Positions 34,553 to 44,385 are shown, numbered from the stretch's first letter. The stretch: 64,000 bases of DNA from Fidelibacterota bacterium (GCA_022571215.1 JACZYG010000008.1:44332-108331), one strand, 5' to 3'. Numbers and translations: made by a program. The notes: generated by a model not told the origin, from the sequence alone.

Positions 34553-36110
34553 TCTTCGATTCTTTTATCCATGTCAACCCAAGCAGTATTAGAGTGATTA
34601 TCGCGGTTATCCAACCCAAATAATCACCATGTTTTACGTAGAACGTTTTTTCGGTCATTAACGGAATCTCGCCTGAGATGATCCCTCTCTCATTGAAAGC
34701 GAGCGATTTTTTAATACGACCGTACGGGTCTATGATTTCAGATATACCGGTGTTTGCGCTTCTGGCTATGGCGCGACGGCTCTCTACCGCCCGCATGACC
34801 GCTATCTGAGCATGCTGATAAGGTTGAGAAGAATTTCCGAACCATGCGTCATTAGTTATTATCAGTAACATCTCCGCTCCGTTCAGTACAAAATTTCTTG
34901 TGAGAGAGGGAAAAGTAGATTCAAAGCATATTTGTACCGAGAATTTCTTCCCCTCAACATCAAACACTTTATACTCCTCTCCACTCGAAAAATTTGCCTG
35001 TCCAAGATCAATATTTGATAAAAACGGAAATCGATCCTCGAAAGGCACTTTTTCCGCAAACGGAACAAGACGCATCTTATGATATTTTTCAATCTCTCTC
35101 GAACCCGGCTTCAGGAGAAATGAAGAGTTGTACTTTTTGAACTTTTTACTGTCAATAAATTTGTAATCCAAAGTCCCGGTCAACAGCGGTACGTTCACCG
35201 AGTCTACGAAAGAAAGCACCTGATCGAATCTTCCGTCCCTGTTATATCTGAGATATGCGGGAGTGGCTGTTTCAGGCCAAATAATAAGGTCGGGAGCGCT
35301 CTCTCCCGCTTTAAGATGCATGTCACCGTAGAGCCTGTAAACACTATCCCTTTTTGATTTATCCCATTTTACTTTCGGGTCAAGATTCGGCTGGACTATA
35401 CTGACGCGGATGCTCTTTCCGATGCCCGCCAAGCGCTCATCCGCTCCATCCAACACCATAATTCCGTAGCTCCATGGGAGCGCAAGCGTGAGAAGCGCCG
35501 CTATCGCAAAGCCAATCGCTCTCTTCGGCTCACCGATGGATTTAAGAGCTTTAAAACCCAGGATGTTCACAAACATTACGAAGAGTGAGACACCCCACGC
35601 CCCCGTTACCGCTGTAATTTGAATTAGAGAGTTGTAATATGTTTGAGTGTTTGCAACCATAGTCCATGGCAACGCAAGCGAGCCATGCCCCCTTATGAAT
35701 TCAATTCCGACCCAGATAAAGGGAACCGCCCAGATGGCGATCTCCCCCCATCTTTTCCAGACTCGTTCGATAACCCAGCCGAAAAAAGCGAACCATAGAG
35801 CGAGTACTGCAAGAACGCCGAGGAGCGTCAAAACAGCTATCGGCATCATTACCCCGGAGTTAAGCCCTACCCAGTAAATTATGAGCAGATTAGACAGATA
35901 ACCGGCGGCAAAATTCTTTTTGAAATTTTTATTTCCGAGATTTCTCTCAAGAAAGAATAGATAGGGAATAAACGCTATCCATGCAAAATAGCCGTTATTA
36001 AAAGGTGGAAACGCCGCTCCGAACAGCAGAGTATGAAATCCTAATAATGCGTAATCTATTCGTTTTTCATGTTTTATTAATTCGGGATCGGGTGAAAGAG
36101 ATTCAGTCAT
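34545..36110 (-). CDS. lnt: Apolipoprotein N-acyltransferase
   Basis: Lnt adds the third acyl chain to lipoproteins in the inner membrane. The N-terminal half has about seven membrane segments, and the nitrilase-like periplasmic domain (about residues 235-490) has the triad Glu280 (IIWPETATP), Lys345 (YHKMRLVPFAE) and Cys395 (VQICFEST). The length of 521 is normal. Several lipoproteins in this window are likely substrates. It lies 7 bp after ruvX. Confidence 0.93.
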   Translation of the reverse strand: MTESLSPDPELIKHEKRIDYALLGFHTLLFGAAFPPFNNGYFAWIAFIPYLFFLERNLGNKNFKKNFAAGYLSNLLIIYWVGLNSGVMMPIAVLTLLGVLAVLALWFAFFGWVIERVWKRWGEIAIWAVPFIWVGIEFIRGHGSLALPWTMVANTQTYYNSLIQITAVTGAWGVSLFVMFVNILGFKALKSIGEPKRAIGFAIAALLTLALPWSYGIMVLDGADERLAGIGKSIRVSIVQPNLDPKVKWDKSKRDSVYRLYGDMHLKAGESAPDLIIWPETATPAYLRYNRDGRFDQVLSFVDSVNVPLLTGTLDYKFIDSKKFKKYNSSFLLKPGSREIEKYHKMRLVPFAEKVPFEDRFPFLSNIDLGQANFSSGEEYKVFDVEGKKFSVQICFESTFPSLTRNFVLNGAEMLLIITNDAWFGNSSQPYQHAQIAVMRAVESRRAIARSANTGISEIIDPYGRIKKSLAFNERGIISGEIPLMTEKTFYVKHGDYLGWITAIITLILLGLTWIKESKNE

Positions 36111-36117
36111 AATAACC

Positions 36118-36555
36118 TTATGGCGACTTTGTCAACGGCTGCGCGTTCAAATATGAACGCAATATCAGAGCCGCCGCCATCATATCGACTTTACCCTTAT
36201 CTTTTCTGAATTCGACATTTAATTTTCTTAATTCCGTTTTTGCGTCTTCCGTAGAAAACTCCTCCGGCCACTCTTCAATTTCAACATCCGTCTTAGTCGA
36301 AAGTTCCTCACCGAATTTCCTTACCCTCACCGCCATTGGCCCAATCGAGTCGTCGAGCGAATAAGGGATGCCTATAACGATCTTTTTAATCTCGTTTGAA
36401 TTAATTATTTCGATGAGAGTTTTAAGAAGTCCCGCTCTGTCCTTATTGATGAGCGTTTGGAATCCGCGCGAGGTAATAGCCAGGGGGTCTGTTATGGCGA
36501 GTCCAACCCTCTTCTCGCCGTAATCTATACTTAGAATTCTTCCTGAGTTACTCAA
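36118..36555 (-). CDS. ruvX: RuvX/YqgF family Holliday junction resolvase or rRNA-processing nuclease
   Basis: The 145-residue RNase-H-fold protein starts LSIDYGEKRVGLAITDP with the first catalytic Asp, has IVIGIPYSLDDSIG near residue 60, and ends with a region including KVDMMAAALILRSYL that carries a late Asp. Family members act on Holliday junctions and in 16S rRNA 5'-end maturation. It precedes lnt by 7 bp. Confidence 0.9.
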   Translation of the reverse strand: MSNSGRILSIDYGEKRVGLAITDPLAITSRGFQTLINKDRAGLLKTLIEIINSNEIKKIVIGIPYSLDDSIGPMAVRVRKFGEELSTKTDVEIEEWPEEFSTEDAKTELRKLNVEFRKDKGKVDMMAAALILRSYLNAQPLTKSP

Positions 36556-36616
36556 AACATTTGTTTAGCAAGTGTGCCGGCTTAGCAGTGCGAAGAGCTG
36601 AATAGAGCGATGTGTG

Positions 36617-36940
36617 TTATCCTCGTAATGTATCTAATGGCTTCCTAAGGGATTTTTTTAGTAATTTACCGGGTCTGAAGTGAGTCTTTCTTCTCGGAGG
36701 CACATGAATTATTTCATTAGTTCTGGGATTTCTCGCCTTCGGTTTAGCTTTTGTCGGTTTCACCTCGAACACACCGAAATTCCTTACCTCAATTCTGATA
36801 GACGGAACTTCTTGACTCATCATCTCTCTCAGAGTCGTGAATACACCGTCAACAATTTCTTCAACCATGTAAATCTTTAACCCGAGCTTTCTCGCAGTGT
36901 TTCTTGCTACATCCCTCTTGGTGTAGGTAATAGAACTCAT
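36617..36940 (-). CDS. HU/IHF-family DNA-binding protein
   Basis: The 107-residue protein is slightly longer than a standard HU (about 90). The beta-arm region carries ARNPRTNEIIHVPPRRKTHF, with the intercalating Pro in the RNPRT segment, followed by RPGKLLKKSL. It binds and bends DNA in the nucleoid. It has its own promoter between rel and HU and lies 79 bp after rel. Confidence 0.92.
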   Translation of the reverse strand: MSSITYTKRDVARNTARKLGLKIYMVEEIVDGVFTTLREMMSQEVPSIRIEVRNFGVFEVKPTKAKPKARNPRTNEIIHVPPRRKTHFRPGKLLKKSLRKPLDTLRG

Positions 36941-36967
36941 TGCTCATTCCTTATTATAATCATTACA

Positions 36968-36996
36968 GTTATATGTAAGTTTAAGATAAATAACAA
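36968..36996 (-). promoter_or_regulatory. Promoter for the HU-family gene
   Basis: On the minus strand, TTGTTA (36996-36991) and TATAAC (36973-36968) are separated by 17 bp. They lie 28-56 bp upstream of the HU ATG, which also has AAGGA as its ribosome-binding site. Confidence 0.55.
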
Positions 36997-37019
36997 GTTC
37001 ATCAGCTTCAAGCTCTAAA

Positions 37020-39200
37020 TTACCCTCTTTCAACTCCAATAATTCCAGCTATATCGCTAATTTTTTTGCGCACATTGTTAAAATGCTTTAAATCCTTTAC
37101 CTGTACCACTAATTTCACGCTTGCTATTGCATCCATTACTTCCAAATCAAGACTGAGTATGTTTGTGTTTGTGGTGGATATGCTTTCGGTCAGATCACGT
37201 AAGAAATGCTTCCGCTCCCTTGCTTGTATCTGTAAGCGAACAAGAAATTCCTCTTTCTTACCGGTATCCCATTCCACTTCGATCGACCTTTCCTGAGAAC
37301 TGAAGAGGTGCGCTGAATCCTTACAATCAACACGATGTATCATTACGCCCTTTCCCTTCGTGATAAAACCGATAATATCGTCACCGGGAATGGGTTGACA
37401 ACAATTTCCGAAATTTATCATAATGTTGTCCATCCCCTGAACTCTAACTCCTTTAACACGCCTGCGCGCCCTATCAAGAAAACTCCTCTTAACCTTCACT
37501 TCATCTTTATGTTTATCCTTGACCTCGGGCGGCGCCACTATATTCAGTAATTTTTCTATGGCAAAATTGCCTAAACCGACTGCGGTGTAAAGTTCTTCAA
37601 CAGATTTGTAATCAGTGGATTCCAATACTTGTTCAAGTTTTTTATTTATTTTCGGTATTTTCTTCCGTTTGAATTGTTTCTCTATTATCTCCCTGCCAAG
37701 TTTGACGGCTTTCTCCCGTCTTTCCATATTCACCCAGCGTTTAATCCTTGATCTCGCCTTTCCGGTCTTGACAAACTTGAGGTGAGCAGGATTTGGTGTC
37801 TGAGAATCGCTGGTCAGGATCTCTACCGAATCACCGCTTGAAAGTTTTGCGTTGAGCGGAACCATCTTCCCGTTAACCTTTGCCCCTATACAGTGAATCC
37901 CCACTTCTGTATGAACAAAATAGGCAAAATCAACCGGGGTCGATCCGACAGGTAATTGAATTAATTCGCCCTTGGGAGTGAATGCAAAGATCTCATCTTT
38001 AAAAAGATCTATCTTAAGTGAGGTCAAAAACTCGGACGGGTCGGTGTCATCGCCCTGCAGTGATTCAATAAGCTCTCTCAACCAGTTCATATATTGATCG
38101 AGATCCTCCTCTTCACCCTTACCCTCTTTATAACGCCAATGAGCTGCAATACCGTCTTCAGCGGTCCTATCCATCTCCTGTGTGCGTATTTGCACCTCCA
38201 CCATCTTCCCGCTCGGCCCTACAATGGTAGTATGGATCGATTGATAGCCGTTAGCCTTCGGTATGGCTATAAAATCCTTGAACCTTTCCGCGACCGGCTT
38301 ATGCATCGAATGAACAAATCCCAAAGTGGCATAACACTCAGATATCGAATCCACGATAATTCTTATCGCGAAAAGATCATATATCTCCTCAAACGGTTTC
38401 TGCCGTCGTGTCATCTTACCATGAATGCTGTAGAAATGTTTAGGTCTGCCGGAGATCTCCGCATGGATATTTTCTTGTTTAAGTCTGATTTTGAGCGGTT
38501 TCGCCACCTTCTGTATATACCGCTCCCTTTCGCCGCGTTTACCTTTGACCTTTTTATCTATGTTTTTATACGCTTCCGGATCTAACGCTTTCAGTGAAAG
38601 ATCTTCAAGCTCCCATTTCACCTTGCCCATGCCGAGCCTGTGCGCGAGCGGCGCGTATATATCGCGGGTTTCAAGTGCGATACGTCTTGCCTTGGATTCC
38701 GGAAGATATTCGAGTGTATTCATGTTATGTAGACGATCAGCAAATTTTATCAGTATAACTCTTATGTCTTCGATAACGGAAAAGAGCAATTTTCTGAAGT
38801 TTCCCGCTTGTTTCTCCTCATTGCTCTTATAATCCAATTCCGATATTTTTGTGACGCCTTTTACCAAAAGGCTGACCTCTTCGCCAAACTCCTTGGTTAT
38901 ATCTTCGATAGTCACTTCAGCGTCCTCTAATACATCATGCAATAAGCCGCCTGCAAGAGTTACCGTGTCCATATTCATTTTAGCGAGATTTAGAGCGGTT
39001 TGATAACAATGTTCGAAGTAAGGCTCGCCTGATAGGCGCAGTTGTCCCTTATGCGCTCTGCGGGCGAAGGTATACGCATTCCACAAGAATTCTTCATCCT
39101 CGGGGCTTGCCTTATATACGGTGCTGCTGAGAAGCTTGCGGAATTTCCTCGTAAATCTTGGTTTAACCCGCTTTTCAATCGCTTCAAACACCTGTATCAT
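37020..39200 (-). CDS. Bifunctional (p)ppGpp synthase/hydrolase, RelA/SpoT family
   Basis: This is the stringent-response enzyme that makes and degrades (p)ppGpp. The 726-residue protein has an intact HD hydrolase domain (RAHKGQ near 48, HDVLED with His88-Asp89), a RelA/SpoT synthetase domain (about 230-345, YDLFAIRIIVDS and PKANGYQSIHTTI), a TGS domain (about 400-460, VDFAYFVHTEVG), and a C-terminal ACT domain (about 650-726). Intact HD and synthetase motifs indicate that both activities are present. It starts 12 bp after dnaB. Confidence 0.95.
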   Translation of the reverse strand: MIQVFEAIEKRVKPRFTRKFRKLLSSTVYKASPEDEEFLWNAYTFARRAHKGQLRLSGEPYFEHCYQTALNLAKMNMDTVTLAGGLLHDVLEDAEVTIEDITKEFGEEVSLLVKGVTKISELDYKSNEEKQAGNFRKLLFSVIEDIRVILIKFADRLHNMNTLEYLPESKARRIALETRDIYAPLAHRLGMGKVKWELEDLSLKALDPEAYKNIDKKVKGKRGERERYIQKVAKPLKIRLKQENIHAEISGRPKHFYSIHGKMTRRQKPFEEIYDLFAIRIIVDSISECYATLGFVHSMHKPVAERFKDFIAIPKANGYQSIHTTIVGPSGKMVEVQIRTQEMDRTAEDGIAAHWRYKEGKGEEEDLDQYMNWLRELIESLQGDDTDPSEFLTSLKIDLFKDEIFAFTPKGELIQLPVGSTPVDFAYFVHTEVGIHCIGAKVNGKMVPLNAKLSSGDSVEILTSDSQTPNPAHLKFVKTGKARSRIKRWVNMERREKAVKLGREIIEKQFKRKKIPKINKKLEQVLESTDYKSVEELYTAVGLGNFAIEKLLNIVAPPEVKDKHKDEVKVKRSFLDRARRRVKGVRVQGMDNIMINFGNCCQPIPGDDIIGFITKGKGVMIHRVDCKDSAHLFSSQERSIEVEWDTGKKEEFLVRLQIQARERKHFLRDLTESISTTNTNILSLDLEVMDAIASVKLVVQVKDLKHFNNVRKKISDIAGIIGVERG

Positions 39201-39212
39201 GATCTGTTTGCC

Positions 39213-40592
39213 TTAATAAGGAGGTAAGTCGTAATCCACAGCCCTGTTTTCGAACCGCGCGTATTCGCTCAGGAATGTGAGATATATCGTTCCCGTTGGT
39301 CCGTTACGCTGCTTTCCGATTATTACCTCCGCTGTGTCTTCCTTCTGCTGCTCATATCCCTCTTCATAACGTTCATACATATTTTCCCTGTATATGAACA
39401 ACACCACATCCGCGTCCTGCTCTAATGCGCCGCTCTCCCTCAAATCCGAGAGTTGCGGTCTCCTGTCCTTTGCTCCTCTCTGCTCAGGAGCCCTGGAAAG
39501 CTGGGAGAGAGCCACTATGGGAACATTGAGTTCCTTTGCGGTCGCCTTTAATGAGCGGGAGATCATAGATATTTCCTGCTGCCGGTTTTCTGAATTTCCT
39601 GAACCCGACATCAGTTGCAGATAATCCACAAAAAATATTCCTATATTATGTTCCGATTTTAGTCTTCTTGCCTTAGCTCTTAATTCTAAAGGGCTTAAAC
39701 CGGGTGTATCATCTATGAAGATAGGAGATTTGAAGAGTTTGCTGCTCGCCCGGATAAGAGATTGGTGCTGCTGCTCCGAGCTCTTTTTCATCATTACGTC
39801 ATGCGAGCTTACCTTTGCTTCCATGCAAAGCAGTCTCAAAGCAATCTCTTGAGCGGACATCTCAAGGCTGAAAAATCCTACAGGAGTTTTTGACACAAGA
39901 GCCATATTCTTTGCCATCGAAAGAGCAAGGGCGGTTTTGCCCATCGAAGGTCGCGCGGCAATGATTATCAGGTTGGTATCCTGGAAACCAGCCGTTTTTT
40001 TATCGAGGTCGGTATATCCTGAGGGAATACCGGACACGTAACCCGGAGTATTCGATAACTTATCAATGCGTTCCATAGTTTCGTTGATGATCGGCTCTAT
40101 AGGTCTGAAAGAACTTTCCCATCTGCCTTCGGTCAACTGATAGATTTTTTGTTCATAGAGTTCAATAAGATCCGTTGCCGCCATTGAATCATTATAACCG
40201 TCGGTCGTCATCGTTACTCCGAGCGAAATAAGCTGTCGGAGCAAAGCTTTTTCGATGATAATATTTATATGGAAGTTGACGTTAGACGCCGATGGCGTGC
40301 TTTCCAGTAAGCCCGTGACATAATAGCTCCCGCCGACCTTTTCTAAAAGATCCTTCTGCTTGAGTTTATCAGAAACGGTGATCTGGTCGATAGGTGAAGC
40401 GTCGTTAAAGAGATCTCTCATCGCTTCAAAAATATATCTATGAATATCAAAGTAGAAAACCGAAGCGCTCCATATTTTCTCAAAAGCCTTGAACGTCGCT
40501 TCTTTATTCATCATCATAGCTCCGAGTACCGATTCCTCAGCTTCCCTCGAATGCGGCGGGATCCGCTCTTTAAGATTCTTGGTGTCAGCCAT
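39213..40592 (-). CDS. dnaB: Replicative DNA helicase
   Basis: DnaB is the hexameric helicase of the replication fork. The N-terminal domain starts IPPHSREAEESVLGAMM, the Walker A motif is ARPSMGKTALAL with Lys219, and the later motifs FFSLEMSAQEIALRLL, FVDYLQLM and VALSQLSRAPEQR are all present. The length of 459 is standard, with no intein. It abuts udg with no intergenic base. Confidence 0.97.
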   Translation of the reverse strand: MADTKNLKERIPPHSREAEESVLGAMMMNKEATFKAFEKIWSASVFYFDIHRYIFEAMRDLFNDASPIDQITVSDKLKQKDLLEKVGGSYYVTGLLESTPSASNVNFHINIIIEKALLRQLISLGVTMTTDGYNDSMAATDLIELYEQKIYQLTEGRWESSFRPIEPIINETMERIDKLSNTPGYVSGIPSGYTDLDKKTAGFQDTNLIIIAARPSMGKTALALSMAKNMALVSKTPVGFFSLEMSAQEIALRLLCMEAKVSSHDVMMKKSSEQQHQSLIRASSKLFKSPIFIDDTPGLSPLELRAKARRLKSEHNIGIFFVDYLQLMSGSGNSENRQQEISMISRSLKATAKELNVPIVALSQLSRAPEQRGAKDRRPQLSDLRESGALEQDADVVLFIYRENMYERYEEGYEQQKEDTAEVIIGKQRNGPTGTIYLTFLSEYARFENRAVDYDLPPY

Positions 40593-41291
40593 TTACGCGA
40601 CTCCCTGCTGTTGGCTGTGCGCCAACCGGTCTCGTACCTTTTGCATATCCTCCCAACAGGGTCGTTTCCAATTCGGATTACGTAAAAGCGCCGCCGGATG
40701 ATAGGTCACCATCATTTCAATACCGTTGTAACTGTGTGATTTGTTTCGCATATCCTTTAAAGCGAGATCCTCCCCTAATAACCATGCGCCTGAAACCCTT
40801 CCAAGAGCCAGTATCAACTTAGGCTTAATGAGTTTTATCTGCTGTTTAAGATAAGGCTGGCAGGTGTCGGATTCAGATTTTAATGGGTCACGGTTGTTAG
40901 GCGGTCTGCATTTCAGAACGTTTGCGATGTAAACTTCTTCACGGGATAGATTGATGGCTGCCAATATCTTATCCAACAATTGACCGGCTCGACCCACGAA
41001 CGGTTCTCCCTTTAAGTCTTCATTCTTGCCCGGAGCTTCTCCGATAAGCATCAGGTCTGCGTTGGGGTTTCCCACTCCGAATACGAATTTGGTCCGCGTA
41101 GCTCCAAGAGGGCAAAGTTGACAATCTTTTATTTCGTTATGGAACGATTCGAGATCTTTCGCAGATGAATCGTTGCTTGTAGTCAAAGGATTTTTAACGA
41201 GTTTGCCGTCTAAAGGCAGCTCCATTCCATATATCTCGGCCTGTTGTCTAAGATAAGCTGCCGCGTTCGCTTCGAAGGGATCTACCAACAT
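40593..41291 (-). CDS. Uracil-DNA glycosylase, family 4 (iron-sulfur)
   Basis: The enzyme removes uracil from DNA in base-excision repair. Four cysteines for a 4Fe-4S cluster are visible: Cys57 and Cys60 (CQLC), Cys128 (LKCRPP) and Cys144. The active-site motif is [11 protein letters not shown] (82-92), and the second catalytic motif is TYHPAALLR with His198. The length of 232 fits family 4. It lies directly between coaBC and dnaB. Confidence 0.93.
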   Translation of the reverse strand: MLVDPFEANAAAYLRQQAEIYGMELPLDGKLVKNPLTTSNDSSAKDLESFHNEIKDCQLCPLGATRTKFVFGVGNPNADLMLIGEAPGKNEDLKGEPFVGRAGQLLDKILAAINLSREEVYIANVLKCRPPNNRDPLKSESDTCQPYLKQQIKLIKPKLILALGRVSGAWLLGEDLALKDMRNKSHSYNGIEMMVTYHPAALLRNPNWKRPCWEDMQKVRDRLAHSQQQGVA

Positions 41292-42494
41292 TTAACTCCC
41301 GTTAAGTAAATTTGATACCCTGTCAATGATCAGGGTTGAGAGTTCACTCTTGCTCATCAACTCTAATTCTTCTACTGTCCCTTTCCGATCGATTATCGAA
41401 ACTTTGTTCGTGTCATGACCGAACGCCGCTCCCTTTTCTTTGGGATTGTTCACAACTATCAGGTCGAGCGATTTTTCATTAAGCTTCAACTTTGAATTTT
41501 CAATGACGTTTTCTGTCTCAACGCTGAAACCGACTATGATCTTGTCACCCTTATCACCGCTAAGCGCGCTAAGAATATCATCGGTTTTTTTCAATATCAG
41601 CGTAAGATCGCTGCCGTTCTTCTTTAATTTCTCGCTGCTGACCTCCGGATAAGTATAATCGCCGACCGCAGCGGACATGACAAGGGCATCGCTTTTTGCG
41701 AAATTCTCAACTATCGCGTTTTTCATCTCTTCGGCAGTCGAGACTTTTATCAGATCAACTCCCACAGGGTTAGCCACCTCTGTCGGTCCGCTAATTACCG
41801 TAACATCCGCGCCTTCTGCTGAAGCGGCTTCTGCCAGTGAAAATCCCATTCTCCCGGTAGATGGATTGGAAATAAAACGAACGGGGTCTATCCATTCTCT
41901 TGTCGGTCCCGCTGAAACAAGTATCTTTTTACCTTTTAAACTGCCTGAATTCAGATGGGTGAGAAGTGAATGGAGTATCACGCGGCTCTCCGCTAATCTG
42001 CCTACCCCGTTTGTTCCCGAGGCAAGCGATCCGTATTCAGGGTCTATAAATCCGAAACCCGCATCTTTGAGGCGTTTCACATTCTGTTTCAGTATGGGAT
42101 TTTCGTACATACCCGTTTCCATTGCAGCAGCGAAAATTGTCTTTGTACCGGCATCGCAAATGACCGTTGAGAGAAGATCGTCTGCTATTCCGTTAGCGGC
42201 TTTACCTATTATATTCGCTGTCGCCGGAGATACGAGAACGGCATCAGCCCATTTAGAGATCTCCACGTGCCTGACACCAACCGCTTCTCTGTCGCTGAAC
42301 ATACTTGTCCATACCGGTTTACCGCTGAAAGTTTCAAAGATCAATGTGGACATGAACTTCAGCGCGGAGTCAGTCATAATAACCTGTACGTCCGCTCCAT
42401 GCTCGATTGTCAGCTCTCGTAAAAGAGAAGCTGATTTGTATATGGCGATTCCGCCGGTAACGCCAAGCACTATCTTTCTGTTTTTGAATTTCAA
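41292..42494 (-). CDS. coaBC: Bifunctional phosphopantothenoylcysteine decarboxylase/synthetase
   Basis: CoaBC makes 4'-phosphopantetheine for coenzyme A. The decarboxylase half carries KIVLGVTGGIAIYKSASLLREL and a flavin-binding region with PATANIIGKAANGIADDLL. The synthetase half begins near KILVSAGPTREWIDPVRFISNPSTGRMG (cited as a position about 210 residues in). The start is uncertain. TTG at 42494 follows the rpoZ stop, while ATGs at 42530 and 42554 would overlap rpoZ and add a basic leader. I chose the non-overlapping start because the Rossmann strand follows closely. Confidence 0.85.
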   Translation of the reverse strand: MKFKNRKIVLGVTGGIAIYKSASLLRELTIEHGADVQVIMTDSALKFMSTLIFETFSGKPVWTSMFSDREAVGVRHVEISKWADAVLVSPATANIIGKAANGIADDLLSTVICDAGTKTIFAAAMETGMYENPILKQNVKRLKDAGFGFIDPEYGSLASGTNGVGRLAESRVILHSLLTHLNSGSLKGKKILVSAGPTREWIDPVRFISNPSTGRMGFSLAEAASAEGADVTVISGPTEVANPVGVDLIKVSTAEEMKNAIVENFAKSDALVMSAAVGDYTYPEVSSEKLKKNGSDLTLILKKTDDILSALSGDKGDKIIVGFSVETENVIENSKLKLNEKSLDLIVVNNPKEKGAAFGHDTNKVSIIDRKGTVEELELMSKSELSTLIIDRVSNLLNGS

Positions 42495-42498
42495 TCTG

Positions 42499-42834
42499 TT
42501 ATTCTTTTGTATCGTCCGAAGTTTCTTCATCAGTAGATTCCGGCAATTCCTCACCTTCCATCGGCATCGGCTCTACATATTTAAATTCAATTTCACCCGC
42601 AAGAAACTCGTCTAACGCTATTGTGGCTACTTTGGTTTCTCTTTTCCTGTTAGTAGGGACAATAATCTCCGGAGTAAACTCTTCCGACTCATCAGTGCCG
42701 TCCATTATCTCTTCTTTATCGGCAAGTCTCTTATTATTAAGATGGCGGGCGCGTTTCGCCATAACTTCTATCGCCTCGTATATATTTTTCGCTTTACCTT
42801 CTAAATCTTTCAATTTAATGGTCTCTATTCCCAT
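42499..42834 (-). CDS. rpoZ: DNA-directed RNA polymerase subunit omega
   Basis: The 111-residue protein matches FCB-type omega. The core segment NIYEAIEVMAKRARHLNNKR (residues about 17-36) is the conserved helix that clamps the beta' C-terminus, and TKVATIALDEFLAGEIEF is typical of the group. The C-terminal 25 residues are acidic. It lies 5 bp after gmk, in the widespread gmk-rpoZ-coaBC order. Confidence 0.93.
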   Translation of the reverse strand: MGIETIKLKDLEGKAKNIYEAIEVMAKRARHLNNKRLADKEEIMDGTDESEEFTPEIIVPTNRKRETKVATIALDEFLAGEIEFKYVEPMPMEGEELPESTDEETSDDTKE

Positions 42835-42839
42835 TCGTA

Positions 42840-43403
42840 CTAACCTCCTTGAGTTTTTATTGCTTCAGAAAACATATCTACTGCCGTTCTGAAATCATCG
42901 TTCTTTATTATTACGTCAAAATCGCCTGCCTTTGATACTTCAAGCTCATACCGTTCCAATCGTCTTTCTATCTTCTCTTCAGATTCACTGCCGCGACCCC
43001 GAAGTCGTTTTTTCAACTCCTCCATAGATGGCGGTTTGATGAAGATTGTGAGTGTCTCCTCAGGATATTTCGATTTTATCGCCATACCTCCTTGCACATC
43101 AATATCTATAAGTAACCGTTCTTCATTACCAAGAGCATCCTCAATTTCCTTTTTAGGTGTGCCGTACATCCAATCATGAACTCTCTCATACTCGACTAAT
43201 TCGTCTCTTTCTATCGCGTCCGTAAATTCCTCATCAGTCACGAATTTATAGTCTTCCCCATGAATCTCGCCGGCTCTTGGAGGACGAGTGGTCAAGGACG
43301 TTGAGTACCTTGCGTGGCTGTCTATGTCCATATATGCTCTGCAAATGGATGTCTTTCCAGAGCCGGACGGTGCGCATACCACTACAAGAATACCTCTGCT
43401 AAT
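42840..43403 (-). CDS. gmk: Guanylate kinase
   Basis: Guanylate kinase phosphorylates GMP to GDP. The P-loop is APSGSGKTS, the GMP site is TTRPPRAGEIHGEDYKF, and VQGGMAIKSKYP follows. The start is debatable. GTG at 43382 has AGAGG upstream but cuts into the first beta strand just before the P-loop. Reading on to the in-frame stop gives ISRGILVVV before CAPSG, which matches the normal N-terminus and would begin at ATT (43403) with GGGGAAG seven bases upstream. I list the longer form. The shorter form is about 180 residues. Confidence 0.88.
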   Translation of the reverse strand: MSRGILVVVCAPSGSGKTSICRAYMDIDSHARYSTSLTTRPPRAGEIHGEDYKFVTDEEFTDAIERDELVEYERVHDWMYGTPKKEIEDALGNEERLLIDIDVQGGMAIKSKYPEETLTIFIKPPSMEELKKRLRGRGSESEEKIERRLERYELEVSKAGDFDVIIKNDDFRTAVDMFSEAIKTQGG

Positions 43404-43418
43404 GTCTTACTTCCCCGA

Positions 43419-44291
43419 TCAAACTACGTTTTGAACCTGTTCCCGCACAGATTCTATCTGATTTTTCATCTCAACTATAATGTGAGCGATTCCGTTTTCA
43501 TTGCTCTTCGATGCAATAGTATTCGATTCTCTGTTAATTTCCTGAAGCAGAAAATCAAGGCGTTTTCCTACAGGTTCATCAATTTCAATATATGTCAGGA
43601 ACTGTTTAATATGACTTTTTAAACGAACGCATTCCTCAGTGATATTAAGCTTATCTGATAAAATCGCAAGCTCATGATCCAATTTTCCCGGCTCTATCCT
43701 ATTCCGAAGCAGTTCATCCACGCGCGTCTTCAATTTTTCGAACTGTTTCGAGGAATTATTCACCGATAACTTTTCAATTTCTTCGACCTTTTCCTGCATA
43801 TTCGACATTCTCTCAACTATATCCAGGGAGAGTTTCTTCCCCTCGTCACTTCTCATATCCGCCAATTCTTTGATCGCATTCTCAAGAGCCTCAAACGCCA
43901 GTTTCTTCAGTACTTCAAGATCTTCTTTGCTTGGCTGAAGGAAAATATTGCTATTCCCCAATAAATGGTTCAGCTTTATAGGTTCATCAATTCCCGCGTA
44001 CTTCTTAATCTCTCCAAGAAGGTTTGCATAGTTTTTTACCGCTTCCGCATCCAACTTTGATAGTCCGCCATTTGAATTGATCTCTTCAATGTGCAGATTA
44101 CAAAATATCTTTCCTCTTATCAGTCGTTTTTGAATGGATTTTTTTATCTCTTCGTCCCACGCCATGTAACCTCTATTATTTCGCATTATTACATCACAAT
44201 AACGGTTATTGACAGAGCGTAGTTCAATTGAAACGACACACTTATGCCCTATAGATTCGCCTCTTCCGTATCCTGTCATGCTGTGCAACAT
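43419..44291 (-). CDS. yicC: YicC-family endoribonuclease
   Basis: The 290-residue protein starts MLHSMTGYGRGE and ends with IDEPVGKRLDFLLQEINRESNTIASKSN, both highly conserved in the YicC/DUF1732 family, now regarded as an endoribonuclease group. It heads the gmk-rpoZ-coaBC-udg-dnaB-rel unit, and its order before gmk is common in bacteria. It diverges from the NFACT gene. Confidence 0.93.
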   Translation of the reverse strand: MLHSMTGYGRGESIGHKCVVSIELRSVNNRYCDVIMRNNRGYMAWDEEIKKSIQKRLIRGKIFCNLHIEEINSNGGLSKLDAEAVKNYANLLGEIKKYAGIDEPIKLNHLLGNSNIFLQPSKEDLEVLKKLAFEALENAIKELADMRSDEGKKLSLDIVERMSNMQEKVEEIEKLSVNNSSKQFEKLKTRVDELLRNRIEPGKLDHELAILSDKLNITEECVRLKSHIKQFLTYIEIDEPVGKRLDFLLQEINRESNTIASKSNENGIAHIIVEMKNQIESVREQVQNVV

Positions 44292-44356
44292 CCTGCGATA
44301 AATCCTTAATTTTCCGCCTCAAAGGGCGTTTTCATCCATTTTATTCTAAGCAAAGA

Positions 44357-44385
44357 AAGATATAGAATATTTGTAGAATTGTCAA
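44357..44385 (-). promoter_or_regulatory. Promoter for the yicC-gmk operon
   Basis: On the minus strand, TTGACA (44385-44380) is separated by 17 bp from TATCTT (44362-44357), 66 bp upstream of the yicC ATG. Its -35 box overlaps the -35 box of the opposing promoter at 44379-44406. Confidence 0.6.

Noticed and set aside
41677..42615. Open frame of 312 codons on the plus strand
   Set aside because: It lies opposite coaBC, which has clear motifs, and the frame shows no domain and no ribosome-binding site.
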